This document shows positions 57,251 through 64,000 of a stretch of DNA of 64,000 nt, in pieces. The DNA comes from DASSJF01 sp035934535 (GTDB lineage: Bacteria; Sysuimicrobiota; Sysuimicrobiia; Sysuimicrobiales; Segetimicrobiaceae), in NCBI GenBank assembly GCA_035934535.1, contig DASYXS010000020.1:4953-68952 (forward strand). Reading direction: 5' to 3'. Within the stretch, counting starts at the first letter, position 1; every line of letters begins with the position of its first letter. A program made the position numbers and the translations under genes. Under the pieces are notes generated by a model, which ran no database searches, was not told the DNA's origin, and saw only the letters and a program-made list of their open reading frames with translations.

Positions 57251-57303
57251 TGTAGACTCTAAGACTACATAGATATTGTAGTTTAGGTGACCATGTAAGT
57301 CAA
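57251..57303 (-). promoter_or_regulatory. Promoter and operator of the Phd-PIN-XPB-Bax1 operon
   Basis: On the minus strand TTGACT (57298-57303), 17-base spacer, TACAAT (57275-57280). Overlapping half-sites TGTAG alternate in orientation: TGTAG at 57251, CTACA at 57265, TGTAG at 57277; ACTACA (57264-57269) and TGTAGT (57277-57282) are perfect inverted arms. This fits autorepression by the Phd-like protein, extending its control to the helicase and nuclease genes. Confidence 0.8.
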
Positions 57304-57387
57304 GCAACGAAACTGAATCCTGGTCCCGGCGCGATCCTGAAAGCGTTCCTGACGAGCATGAATCAGAGACTCAGCGGGAAATAAACG

Positions 57388-57426
57388 TGGTGCCGGGAGG
57401 CCGTCTTTGTCATTATCCCAACGGCC
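57388..57426 (+). repeat. 39-nt tRNA-3'-end-like repeat, copy 3 (divergent)
   Basis: Begins TGGTGCCGGGAGG like copies 1 and 2 and ends CATTATCCCAACGGCC. The middle stem bases differ (CCGTC for GGGAT), but a new 6-bp pairing ACGGCC/GGCCGT is possible. It lies 85 bases upstream of the Phd promoter, so copies 2 and 3 bracket the XPB-Bax1 operon. The rest of the 57246-57690 gap shows nothing else. Confidence 0.7.
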
Positions 57427-57690
57427 AAGAGTCGTGCGAGTGATCGCATGACCGTACTACCGGCCTCACGCGCATGAACGCTGCGCCAATCGTCCGCCAA
57501 GCAAAGCCCTCTTCCGATGGACCCGGGCCGGCCGCCTACTACCCTTCGGGACGGCGGCCGAACCCGTCGGATACCTTTGTCATGATGCCAGCAGCACCGA
57601 AGAGTACCGGCGCGCCGAATAGAATGCCGATTCAACGCCGCGCGCCGTGCTCACAACGCCGAACGCAAACGGGCTGATCAGGCGTTACGG

Positions 57691-57945
57691 GTGCTTGCGG
57701 CTATCGAACGCGCGCTGAAGTCCGGAGGACATCGTGGAGAGGAGCTCAGCGGCGCGTTCGCCGGTCTGTTCAAGCTCAGGGTTGGCGATTACCGAGCCAT
57801 ATACGCCCGGACAGAAGTCGGGTACCTCATCCTGCGCAATATGCGCTCTCGGCAGTCGAGAAGGCTATCGAATCGGTCGACGACTCGGATGGCTTCATGG
57901 CCCCAGTGGTTCGCGCTTTGTCGGGTGTTCGTAGAAACAACTTGA
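57691..57945 (+). pseudogene. RelE/ParE-type toxin remnant
   Basis: The start of the frame reads LAAIERALKSGGHRGEELSGAFAGLFKLRVGDYRAIYA, the core of RelE/ParE toxins. After about 57838 the reading frame no longer matches; the expected Arg-rich C-terminal strand (ALGSREGYRIGRR) appears in another frame. Similar codons also continue upstream of 57691 without a clear start. No antitoxin partner is adjacent. It overlaps the AbrB promoter by a few bases. Confidence 0.6.
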
Positions 57946-57977
57946 ACAAGGATAACGTCCTTGCTATTATAAGGACA
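57942..57977 (+). promoter_or_regulatory. Promoter and operator of the AbrB-PIN module
   Basis: TTGAAC (57942-57947), 17-base spacer, TATTAT (57965-57970). Perfect inverted arms CAAGGA (57947-57952) and TCCTTG (57958-57963) fill the spacer and are a likely AbrB-type operator. The predicted transcription start is at or within a base or two of ATG 57977, so the mRNA is leaderless. Confidence 0.78.
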
Positions 57978-58261
57978 TGGCTAAGGTTACATCGAAGCTT
58001 CAGGTCACGGTCCCTAAAGCAGTCGCAAATCACTATGGCATTCGCCCAGGCGATGAGATCGAGTGGCTCGCCGCCGGGGAGACGATTCGGGTCGTCCCCC
58101 CTGGCAGGAAGCTCAGAACAATGAGCCCTGCCGAGCGCCTTCGCCGTTTCGATCTGGCGACAGCCAGACAGCGGAAGAGGAACAAAGGCCCTCACGCGGC
58201 GTCGGTACAGACCCGTGGATGGAGCCGAGAGGACCTCTATCGCCGTGGCCGCGCTCGTTGA
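57977..58261 (+). CDS. AbrB/MazE/SpoVT-family antitoxin
   Basis: 94 residues. The swapped-hairpin DNA-binding domain is at the N-terminus (KVTSKLQVTVPKAVANHYGIRPGDEIEWLAAGETIRVVPP). The C-terminal tail (RLRRFDLATARQRKRNKG...REDLYRRGRAR) is basic and likely contacts the toxin. It overlaps the downstream PIN gene by 17 to 47 bases depending on the start chosen. Base composition of 57690-58680 is visibly less GC-rich than the flanks, which suggests transfer. Confidence 0.87.
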   Translation: MAKVTSKLQVTVPKAVANHYGIRPGDEIEWLAAGETIRVVPPGRKLRTMSPAERLRRFDLATARQRKRNKGPHAASVQTRGWSREDLYRRGRAR

Positions 58262-58670
58262 TACGAACATCCTCGTGTATCGCTTCGATCCACGATTCCC
58301 AGACCGCCAAGAGATGGCGACTGAAATCCTGAGGCGGGGGATCGCCGAGGATTCGATCCGTGTTCCTCATCAGGCAATCATGGAGTTTGTCGCGGCGGTG
58401 ACGAGACCGCTTGTGGGCGCAGTGCCTCTCCTCTCGGTGCAAGACGCACTTCGGGAAGCCGAGGAGATGCTGAGGCAATTTACCGTGCTGTATCCGGACG
58501 AGATGCTCTTGAGGACGGCGCTCCGAGGCGCGGTAGCATACCAACTGTCCTGGTTCGACGCACATTTGTGGGCATATGCCGAGCATTTCGGCCTTTCGGA
58601 ACTCCTGTCCGAAGACTTCCAGCATGACCGTCTCTACGGCAGCGTTCGGGCAGTGAACCCGTTCGTGTGA
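58245..58670 (+). CDS. PIN-domain RNase toxin (VapC-like)
   Basis: 141 residues from GTG 58245, chosen because GAGAGGA lies 11 bases upstream and codons before it are not family-like; GTG 58215 is an alternative. Acidic residues: Asp6 (ALVDTNILVYRFD), Glu47 (IMEFVAAV), Asp105 (WFDAHLWAYAE) and Asp124/Asp128 (LSEDFQHDRLYG). It is partnered with the AbrB-type antitoxin upstream as a type II toxin-antitoxin module. Confidence 0.88.
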   Translation: MAALVDTNILVYRFDPRFPDRQEMATEILRRGIAEDSIRVPHQAIMEFVAAVTRPLVGAVPLLSVQDALREAEEMLRQFTVLYPDEMLLRTALRGAVAYQLSWFDAHLWAYAEHFGLSELLSEDFQHDRLYGSVRAVNPFV

Positions 58671-58746
58671 TCACCGCCCCGGGGGATTTCGTCTTGGCCG
58701 AACGTTGAGGCGTCCTAGACTCAGCGCAGTCGTTACGTTAAAGTCG

Positions 58747-59811
58747 CTATCTCACCGGCCATACGGTAGTTCGAGTTTGCTCCTTTCCGTCGCGCGTATC
58801 CTCCCAAGCAATCACGAGCCGATCCTGGCGACCTCCAACCACCACGAGTGAAGGCAGGCGTGCGTGAGTGCCGGGAGGACCGTCATCTACGCGCGCCGGT
58901 CGGCTTCCCCGGCCGTCTCCGCGCGCCACGAGCACGTCCCAGTCGCCGGCCCGGTCATCTTGCCAGGCCACCCAGAACCCCGTACGCGTATGAGCTATGG
59001 CCGGGCGGGCCTGGCGCACACCCGGCGGGGCGAACGCGTCCACGAAGAAGGTCGTAACGTGAACGCCGTTGACAATCGCTACGCGGATGCGTCTTTCCCC
59101 ACCTCCGATTCCTTCCGACCAGGCCACCCCTACCCGCCCGTCCGGCGCGAACGCCACGGCAGGCTGCCACTGCTCCGCGTTGGACGGCGCCAACCGGGTC
59201 GCGTTGCGGAAGGTCAGCCCGCCGTCGGCTGAAAGCGCCAAAAAGACCTGATTCCACCCGGTGCGATGATCCTGCCAGGCCAGGCCGATGCGATTCCCGT
59301 CGGCCGAAGCAGCGATCGCAGGAGACCACTGGTCCGCCTCCTTGGTGCCGCTCCCGTCCGCGGCTACTTCACCTACCCATCCTGCGCCTGTGGGGGAGGG
59401 GCGCGCAACTCTGATGTTTCGATCCGCGCGCGTGCCGCGGGCATCGGACCAAGCGGCCACCACCGATCCATCTGGCAGCGCCGCCACCGCCGGCTCCTGA
59501 TGAAGATTCTCGCCGGGGAAACCCTCCTGGGAACACGGAGAATGGTCCACTCGCATTGATTTCGACCACGTCTTCCAATCTTGCGTCGTACGGGAGTAGA
59601 TGTCCCAAGACTGATGGCGAAAGTCGGCCCACACCAAGTGGAGCGCCCCATCGGGGGCGACGGCCAACCTCGCATCGTACTGGTTGCCGGTCTGGTCGAA
59701 CGGGTGAAATGTGCCGTCGCCTGCCCGTACCGATTCCGACCACGTTGCGCCGCCATCTCGCGAACGTGCTAAGTACGGCGATTCAAATCCGCCTCGAAGA
59801 TCCGTCCACAC
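58747..59811 (-). pseudogene. 5'-truncated sialidase-like (BNR-repeat) protein
   Basis: 354 open codons but no signal peptide and no natural start. The frame begins mid-blade at WTDLRGGFESPYLARSRDGGATWSES. Further blades read DIYSRTTQDWKTWSKSMRVD, VVAAWSDARGTRADRNI, IGLAWQDHRTGWNQVFLALSADGGLTF and GDWDVLVARGDGRG; the C-terminus looks complete. The upstream part is cut at about 59811, where a nitrilase-like pseudogene begins in another frame. It could still be translated from GTG 59811, but as a partial propeller. Confidence 0.7.
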
Positions 59812-60572
59812 AGCGCCGGATATCGTTCATCCACGCGTCCTTGCTGGTGAGGACACCCAGGCGGGCAAACGGCGTCGCGATGACGCGGGAGTTCGCCGGA
59901 GACTCCGAGGACATTGCCAGCGCCAAGAGGCTCTGTTCTCGCTCGTCCTTGACCAAATAGACTTTTCTCCGGATCGCGAACACGGCATGCTTGGGGTCCG
60001 CTGCGCCGTCGGACTCCAGCTTGGCGTTGGCGCCGAAGAGGAACGTGGTGTTCCATATGTCGCAGCCGCCCTCGTACGCGTACCCCCGCCCCGCCTGGCG
60101 AGGATCGCCCAGCCGCTTAATTTTGTCCGGGGAGCGAGTCACAGTGATCTCGGGGGCGTTCAGGTTGGCCATGATCCAGACGTTGGTGGCGCGCGGCGAT
60201 GCCAGCAAGCGCCTCGTCAAAGGCCCGCCACGCGGTGTCCGTTTGAGCGAGGATGAGAGCGCGGGACCACGGAATTCGGCCGCGTTTCGATCGGTAGTAG
60301 AAGATCTGAGGAAGAGAGGAGAGGCCAAGCAGGGCCCAGGACAGCGCCAAGGGTTCCTTGTTTCGGGCGGCCAGTCTCGCGAGCCGACCGCGGCTACCGA
60401 TCAGGGCTGCCATCAGCCCGGTGTCTTCTGGCAGCACGACCAGTGTTGGCGGGTTGACGGAAAAATGATCCGCCGCGGCGGTGATCTGTCGTTCCAGGTC
60501 AGCGCGATAGGTCTCGAAAGACGTGGCGGCCTCGATGGATTGCTTATAGTCATAGGCGACGATTCGAAAACG
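59783..60572 (-). pseudogene. Nitrilase/carbon-nitrogen hydrolase-like pseudogene
   Basis: From about 60572: FRIVAYDYKQSIEAATSFETYRADLERQ, LVVLPEDTGLMAAL (nitrilase-type Glu), LSWALLGLSSLPQIFYYRS and ALILAQTDTAWRAFDEALAGIAAR. A frame change near 60195 leads to TNVWIMANLNAPEITVTRSPDKIKRLGDP and YAYEGGCDIWNTTFLFGANAKL. The frame ends at 59783 in a 20-residue tail fused to the sialidase fragment. Both ends are lost: the 5' end abuts an SPFH fragment of opposite strand. Confidence 0.65.
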
Positions 60573-60589
60573 CCGCGGGGGGATTCGCT

Positions 60590-60995
60590 CTTCGCGTACT
60601 GGAAGGTGTTCGACCCACAGCTCACCGTCATCCAGGTGGGCAACTTCGCCAGCGCTGCGCAGGGGATCGCCACGACCGGGCTGCGCGCCGTGATCGGCGA
60701 CCTCAGCCTCGACGACGCCCTGACGAAGCGGGAGCAGATCAACCAGGTCATGCGCGCCGAGGGCGACCGCCAGGCCGCGATCCTCCGGGCGGAGGGGTTC
60801 TCGCTTGCGCTCGACAAAATCTTCAGCGTCGCCAAGACCGTGGACACGAATACGATGAGCCTCCAGTACCTGGAGGCCCTGAAACCCCTCGGCGCGGGCC
60901 CCGCCACGAAGGTCGTGTTTCCGATGGAGTTCACCCGGCTGCTCCAGCCGTTCGTGGATGGGGTACGTGGGACTTTGCCGCAGAGGACGCCGTAG
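60590..60995 (+). pseudogene. SPFH/Band 7 protein remnant
   Basis: Reads FAYWKVFDPQLTVIQVGNFASAAQGIATTGLRAVIGDLSLDDALTKREQIN, the centre of a Band 7 domain. It jumps straight to QVMRAEGDRQAAILRAEGFSLAL, the C-terminal coiled coil, and VVFPMEFTRLLQPFVDG. Roughly 60 residues normally between these two pieces are missing and the N-terminal part is absent. It begins exactly where the nitrilase remnant of the other strand stops, indicating a rearrangement junction at about 60570-60590. Confidence 0.65.
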
Positions 60996-61257
60996 CCGCT
61001 CCGACGCGCTGCTCGCGAGCAAGAGCTACGGACGCGGTCACCGGTGTCTGGGTGTGGCGCCGCACCGCCGAGAGCCCCTGCCGTTCGCGTACGAATCGAC
61101 CGGCGCGGAAACTCGCTATCTGAAACGAACCGGAATTGACGGTTTTGGCGGAATAAGGCTGCATATCGTGCTTGCTTCCATGCGTGCGTAAGTGCACACT
61201 TAGCGTGTTCTCCTCTCTTCCTTGTGGCCCTCGATCAATCCGTACACTAAGGATTGG

Positions 61258-61393
61258 CGCCTCGGAGGCTCACTACTCGGGGCAAGGCTGAGTCGGGGAG
61301 CCCATACCCGTGCCTCGGGCTCCCGTTGATCCCTGCAAGGAATCCTAGGCGCACGTGCAACTCCGGGGTCACAGCAATTGTGACTGACCCCGG
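61258..61393 (+). ncRNA. Tandem hairpin region, possible structured leader
   Basis: Three inverted repeats in a row: GCC/GGC within CGCCTCGGAGGCTC (61258-61271); GGGAGCCC (61296-61303) with GGGCTCCC (61317-61324); CCGGGGTCA (61363-61371) with TGACCCCGG (61385-61393). The third overlaps an alternative pairing GTCACA/TGTGAC, so two exclusive folds exist. It lies 60 bases upstream of the small winged-helix gene. It could be a leader switch or an IS-end relic. The rest of 60996-61453 shows nothing clear. Confidence 0.35.
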
Positions 61394-61453
61394 CGTGGCG
61401 TGCGCTGTCAAGAAACAACAACAGAAGTTCCATCTGAGATAAGGAGAGCCTCT

Positions 61454-61687
61454 GTGGCCATAGACGATGACCGGAACCGCGTGTTGACCTTGGTGCGAGA
61501 TGAGCCGCACGGCACCGATAGTGCGACGCTGGCGAAGAATCTCGACTTGGCGAGAGATGTGGTGGAGCGTCATCTACTGTATTGCGCGGACTACGCGCTG
61601 GTTGCGTGGAATAGGCACGTCAAGGGAACGGGAAGAGCCATGATCACCATCCGTGGCCGCGATTACTTGGCGCGACAGCGGCTATGA
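61454..61687 (+). CDS. Small winged-helix-like protein
   Basis: 77 residues. RNRVLTLVRDEPHGTDSATLAKNLDLARDVVERHLLYCADYALVAWNRHV reads as a helix-turn-helix with a wing, ending ITIRGRDYLARQRL, the typical last strand and helix of DUF2513-like proteins. GTG 61454 has AAGGAG. The gene is less GC-rich than the window average. It may be a small DNA-binding regulator; its target is unknown. Confidence 0.6.
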   Translation: MAIDDDRNRVLTLVRDEPHGTDSATLAKNLDLARDVVERHLLYCADYALVAWNRHVKGTGRAMITIRGRDYLARQRL

Positions 61688-61787
61688 TGCCGGGGCCTGT
61701 CCCACCTTTTTCACTCGATAACGTGTACCACCGCACCACGGATTGCTGGACAGATCGACTCCCTGTAGGGAGACGGAGGTAGGAGCC

Positions 61788-62096
61788 ATGCACGCAAGTG
61801 TCCGCCGCTACGAAAAGGTATCCAATCCCCGCGAGATGGGACGGCATGTCAACGAGACGTTCGTGCCGTTGATCAGCGCGGTCCCTGGGTTCGTCGGGTA
61901 CTACTTCACGGACGCTGGAGACGGTACGATGTTCTCTACAAGCCTCTTCCAGGACAAAACCGGCGTTGAGGAATCCAACAGGGTGGCAGCGGAGTGGATC
62001 AAGAAAAATCCCGGCACGCTGCCGATTGCCGCGTCCGTGACGACGGGGGAAGTAATCGGTCACAAGGTGGCGGGGGAATTGGTCAAGGCTAGATAA
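61788..62096 (+). CDS. Small ABM-like (dimeric alpha/beta barrel) protein
   Basis: 102 residues. RRYEKVSNPREMGRHVNETFVPLISAVPGFVGYYFTDAGDGTMFSTSLFQDKTGVEESNRVAAEWIKKN matches the ferredoxin-like dimeric barrel of antibiotic-biosynthesis-monooxygenase-type proteins; TGEVIGHKVAG ends the fold. ATG 61788 has an ACGGAGGTAGGAG site. It is followed by a strong terminator at 62129. Members are heme-degrading or monooxygenase-like; the catalytic function here is undetermined. Confidence 0.78.
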   Translation: MHASVRRYEKVSNPREMGRHVNETFVPLISAVPGFVGYYFTDAGDGTMFSTSLFQDKTGVEESNRVAAEWIKKNPGTLPIAASVTTGEVIGHKVAGELVKAR

Positions 62097-62128
62097 CGCT
62101 GTAGGAGCCATCTACGGTTGCCTACGCT

Positions 62129-62164
62129 AAGGAGGGCCGGGGCTTCCCGGTCCTCCTTCCTTTT
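62129..62164 (+). terminator. Rho-independent terminator after the ABM-like gene
   Basis: A 13-bp stem (62129-62141 with 62146-62158, one G-U pair: AAGGAGGGCCGGG / CCCGGTCCTCCTT) with a 4-base loop is followed by CCTTTT. It is the cleanest terminator in the window. Confidence 0.9.
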
Positions 62165-62165
62165 G

Positions 62166-62355
62166 ATGTCGGTCCGGGCCGCGGTCGAGCGCTACCTCGC
62201 AGACCTGCGGGCGGCACTCTCGACGAACGTGGATGAGGCGCAGAGGAAACTGTCGCTAGCGCTCGATAAAAGCCGATGGCGAACACGTCGTGGCCCGGAT
62301 CACCGGCAACAAGATGGGCCTGTTGACTCTCGGGGGACTGGACGGGGTTGCTAGC
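62166..62355 (+). pseudogene. Serine-recombinase C-terminal remnant
   Basis: Reads VRAAVERYLADLRAALSTNVDEAQRKLSLALDK, then (after a frame change near 62271) DGEHVVARITGNKMGLLTLGGLDGVAS. This resembles the C-terminal tail of resolvase-type recombinases; no catalytic or recombinase domain is present. Its frame runs straight into repeat copy 4. Its 5' end begins in the tail of the upstream terminator. Confidence 0.45.
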
Positions 62356-62357
62356 GT

Positions 62358-62396
62358 TGGTGCCGGTAGGGGGATTTTGCGATCGCCCCCATGGCC
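62358..62396 (+). repeat. 39-nt tRNA-3'-end-like repeat, copy 4
   Basis: TGGTGCCGGTAGGGGGATTT...CGCCCCCATGGCC. Minus-strand reading: GGGGG/CCCCC stem, 7 bases TACCGGC, A, CCA. Against copy 2 it differs at three or four of 39 positions. It directly follows the recombinase remnant and overlaps the earliest possible start of the ATPase gene. Confidence 0.85.
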
Positions 62397-64000
62397 GAGC
62401 GTAGCTCGCTGAATCACCTGAGCCACTCACTTCCCGAAAGGTCGACAACCGATCGATTCGAAGATGGCCTGGTCATGTGCGCACGGCGGTCGCAGGACCG
62501 GCGGCCATCTTCGACGCCACGGTCAGCGCGTGCGGGGCGGCCCCGTCGCAGGCGGGGGATGCAAGGAGAAACTCCTCGGCCGGCGTCCAAACTCGCGCCC
62601 GAACGGCCGCCCGGTCAATCGGCTCAGACGCGGGTACCGCCCGCCCGCGTCCAGGGATCCTCGTTTCTCCCCGCGCATCCGACAAGTTTCATCGGGCGCG
62701 AGCGGGAACTAGCGGAAATCCGGCGGCTCTTTGCCACGACCCGTCTGCTGACGCTGTCGGGTGGGGGTGGCGTCGGGAAGACCAGGCTTGCTATCGAGAT
62801 CGCGGCCGGGCTGCGCGCCGAGTTTCCTCAGGGCATCTGCTTCATCGATCTCGCGCCCCTCGCAAACCCGCGGCTCCTGATCACCACGCTCGCGCACGCG
62901 CTCGGCCTCCGGGACACGGGCGAGCAGCCGCTCGCCGAGCGGCTCGAGAGATACCTCCGGCCTCGAAAGCTCTTGCTCGTCCTCGACAACTGTGAGCACA
63001 TGGTGGACACCGGCGCCCAATTGATCGGGCCGCTGCTGCAGACTTGTCCGAATTTACGGGTTGTTGCCACCAGCCGTCAACCGTTCCGCAGCGCGGGGGA
63101 AGTGGCGTGGCGCGTGCCGTCCCTCACGCTGCCCGAGGCTGGAGACCGAGAGACGGTCGATGCTGTGATGCGGAGCGAGTCGGGCCGCCTCTTTGCCGAG
63201 CGGGCGCGATCTGCGCGGCCGGACTTCGTTGTGACCGACGCCGCCGCTCGCGATATTGGGACGATCTGCCGCCGCCTCGACCGGCATCCCGCTCGCGCTG
63301 GAACTTGCGGCCGCACGTGCCGGCGCCCTAGGCACCGAGGAGATCGCCCGCCGGCTCACCGACCGTTTCCGCCTCCTCACGCACGGAAGCCTCGCGGTCC
63401 TGCCCCGTCACCAGACGCCGCGCGGGATGATCGACTGGAGTCATCAGTTGCTCTCGGCACCCGAGCAGACGCTCTTTCGCCGGCTGTCGGTGTTCGCGGG
63501 CGGCTTCGCGCTCCCGGCGGCGGAGGCCGTTTGCGCCGGCGAGACCATCGCCCACGCCGACGTTTTCGATCTCCTCGCGCGTCTCGTCGACAGGTCGCTT
63601 GTCATCTGCGAGGAACGGGATGGAGAAACCCGATACCGGCTTCTGGAAACCATCCGCGAGTACGGGGGCGAACGGCTGCGCGAAGCGGGCGAAGACGCCG
63701 CGGTCCGTGGGCGGCATCGCGATTACTTCCTCGCGCTCGCCGAGCGCCTGGATCGCGAGCAGCACGGCCCCGAACTCGGCGACTGGCTCACGCGACTCGA
63801 GATGGAACTCGACAACTTGCGCGCCGCGCTGCACTGGTGCCGTATCCATCGGGCGGCGGATGCCGGTCTCAGAATGGCCGATGCCCTATTCCGTTTTTGG
63901 GACACGAGAGGCCATCTGCGCGAGGGACGCGACTGGCTGGTGACGTTCCTGTCGCTGTCCAGCGCTCCAGACGGCGTCCGCGCGAGGGGCCTGGGTAGCG
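62391..64000 (+). pseudogene. NB-ARC/AAA-type signalling ATPase, frameshifted, cut by window end
   Basis: The conserved region begins at about 62664 with LPAHPTSFIGRERELAEIRRLF, then P-loop SGGGGVGKTRLAIEIA, GICFIDLAPLANPRLL and Walker B LLLVLDNCEHMVDTG. At about 63281 an extra C shifts the frame: CRRLD should continue as GIPLALELAAARAGALGTEEIARRL, which is found in the next frame. In that frame it carries on as LPRHQTPRGMIDWSHQLLS, LFRRLSVFAGGF and YRLLETIREYGGERL to the window edge. Starts are uncertain (ATG 62391, 62475, 62559). Relatives are LuxR- or cyclase-linked regulators with tetratricopeptide tails. The frameshift could be a sequencing error. Confidence 0.75.

Noticed and set aside
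58669..58710. Possible fifth copy of the 39-nt repeat
   Set aside because: Only GGGGGATTT and a trailing GGCC match; TGGTGCCGG and the CCCC arm are absent.
58747..59811. Intact sialidase
   Set aside because: It begins mid-blade with no signal peptide or natural start, directly at a junction with another gene fragment.
51174..62396. Integron attC cassette array
   Set aside because: No tyrosine integrase, no GTTRRRY core sites, and modules include multi-gene operons on both strands.
1..64000. CRISPR array
   Set aside because: No regularly spaced short repeats with unique spacers; the four 39-nt repeats are kilobases apart.
1..64000. Canonical tRNA or rRNA genes
   Set aside because: No GGTTCRA T-loop with complementary acceptor arms was found; the 39-nt repeats lack a normal T-loop and clear D/anticodon arms.

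Overview
The window is very GC-rich (most codons end in G or C) and reads as a chromosomal segment of an uncultured-type, free-living heterotrophic bacterium. It has several complete solute ABC uptake systems, many single-gene oxidoreductases, an ATP-dependent DNA ligase, and a signal-peptide beta-barrel-like protein ending in Phe, which hints at an outer membrane. No rRNA, canonical tRNA or CRISPR array is present, so the phylum cannot be fixed; a deep-branching high-GC soil or sediment lineage is an inference. Three promoters place the predicted transcription start almost on the start codon (MarR gene at 5764, GntR gene at 36385, AbrB antitoxin at 57977), so leaderless mRNAs are probably common. 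LAYOUT. 1-5.6 kb: the end of an enolase-superfamily sugar-acid dehydratase, a small exported protein, a PPOX-fold flavoprotein, and a peptide-type ABC importer (binding protein, two permeases) divergent from a MarR regulator with a perfect 18-bp palindrome on its promoter. 6.2-12.8 kb: a BNR-repeat protein coupled to a MoaD/ThiS-like protein, an aldo/keto reductase, a UbiA prenyltransferase, an MmgE/PrpD protein, a cupin and a DUF2848 protein. 12.8-14.1 kb: a decayed IS110-family element. 14.1-25.2 kb: a luciferase-like oxidoreductase, an orphan molybdenum-hydroxylase large subunit, a second aldo/keto reductase, a LolD/MacB-type ABC pair, an alpha/beta-hydrolase-like protein, a cupin, a DUF4389 protein, a threonine-dehydratase-like enzyme and the DNA ligase. 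25.2-36.3 kb, minus strand: a truncated molybdenum hydroxylase, a full Dpp/Opp-type operon and a full Liv operon (K-H-M-G-F). The Liv operon is divergent from a GntR/FCD regulator, and a 12-bp palindrome sits in the spacer of the livK promoter. 37-48 kb: small membrane and cupredoxin proteins, a cyclic-nucleotide-domain/anion-transporter fusion, a histidine kinase with two response regulators (one fused to a class III cyclase), a beta-barrel-like protein and a GAF/coiled-coil/HD-GYP protein. 48.6-51 kb: a BisC-type molybdoenzyme. 51-64 kb is an accessory, partly decayed region. Four same-orientation copies of a 39-nt repeat (51174, 53842, 57388, 62358) divide it into three modules: a racemase-like gene plus a binding protein; a tightly overlapping four-gene operon (Phd-like antitoxin, PIN RNase, XPB-type helicase, Bax1/DUF790 nuclease); and an AbrB-PIN toxin-antitoxin pair surrounded by gene fragments (RelE, sialidase, nitrilase, SPFH, serine recombinase). 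Read on the minus strand, the repeat looks like the 3' end of a tRNA (T-arm-like hairpin, 7-nt acceptor strand, discriminator, CCA). A frameshifted NB-ARC-type ATPase gene runs off the right edge. The main candidates for something undescribed are the Phd-PIN-XPB-Bax1 operon and the repeat-delimited modular layout around it.
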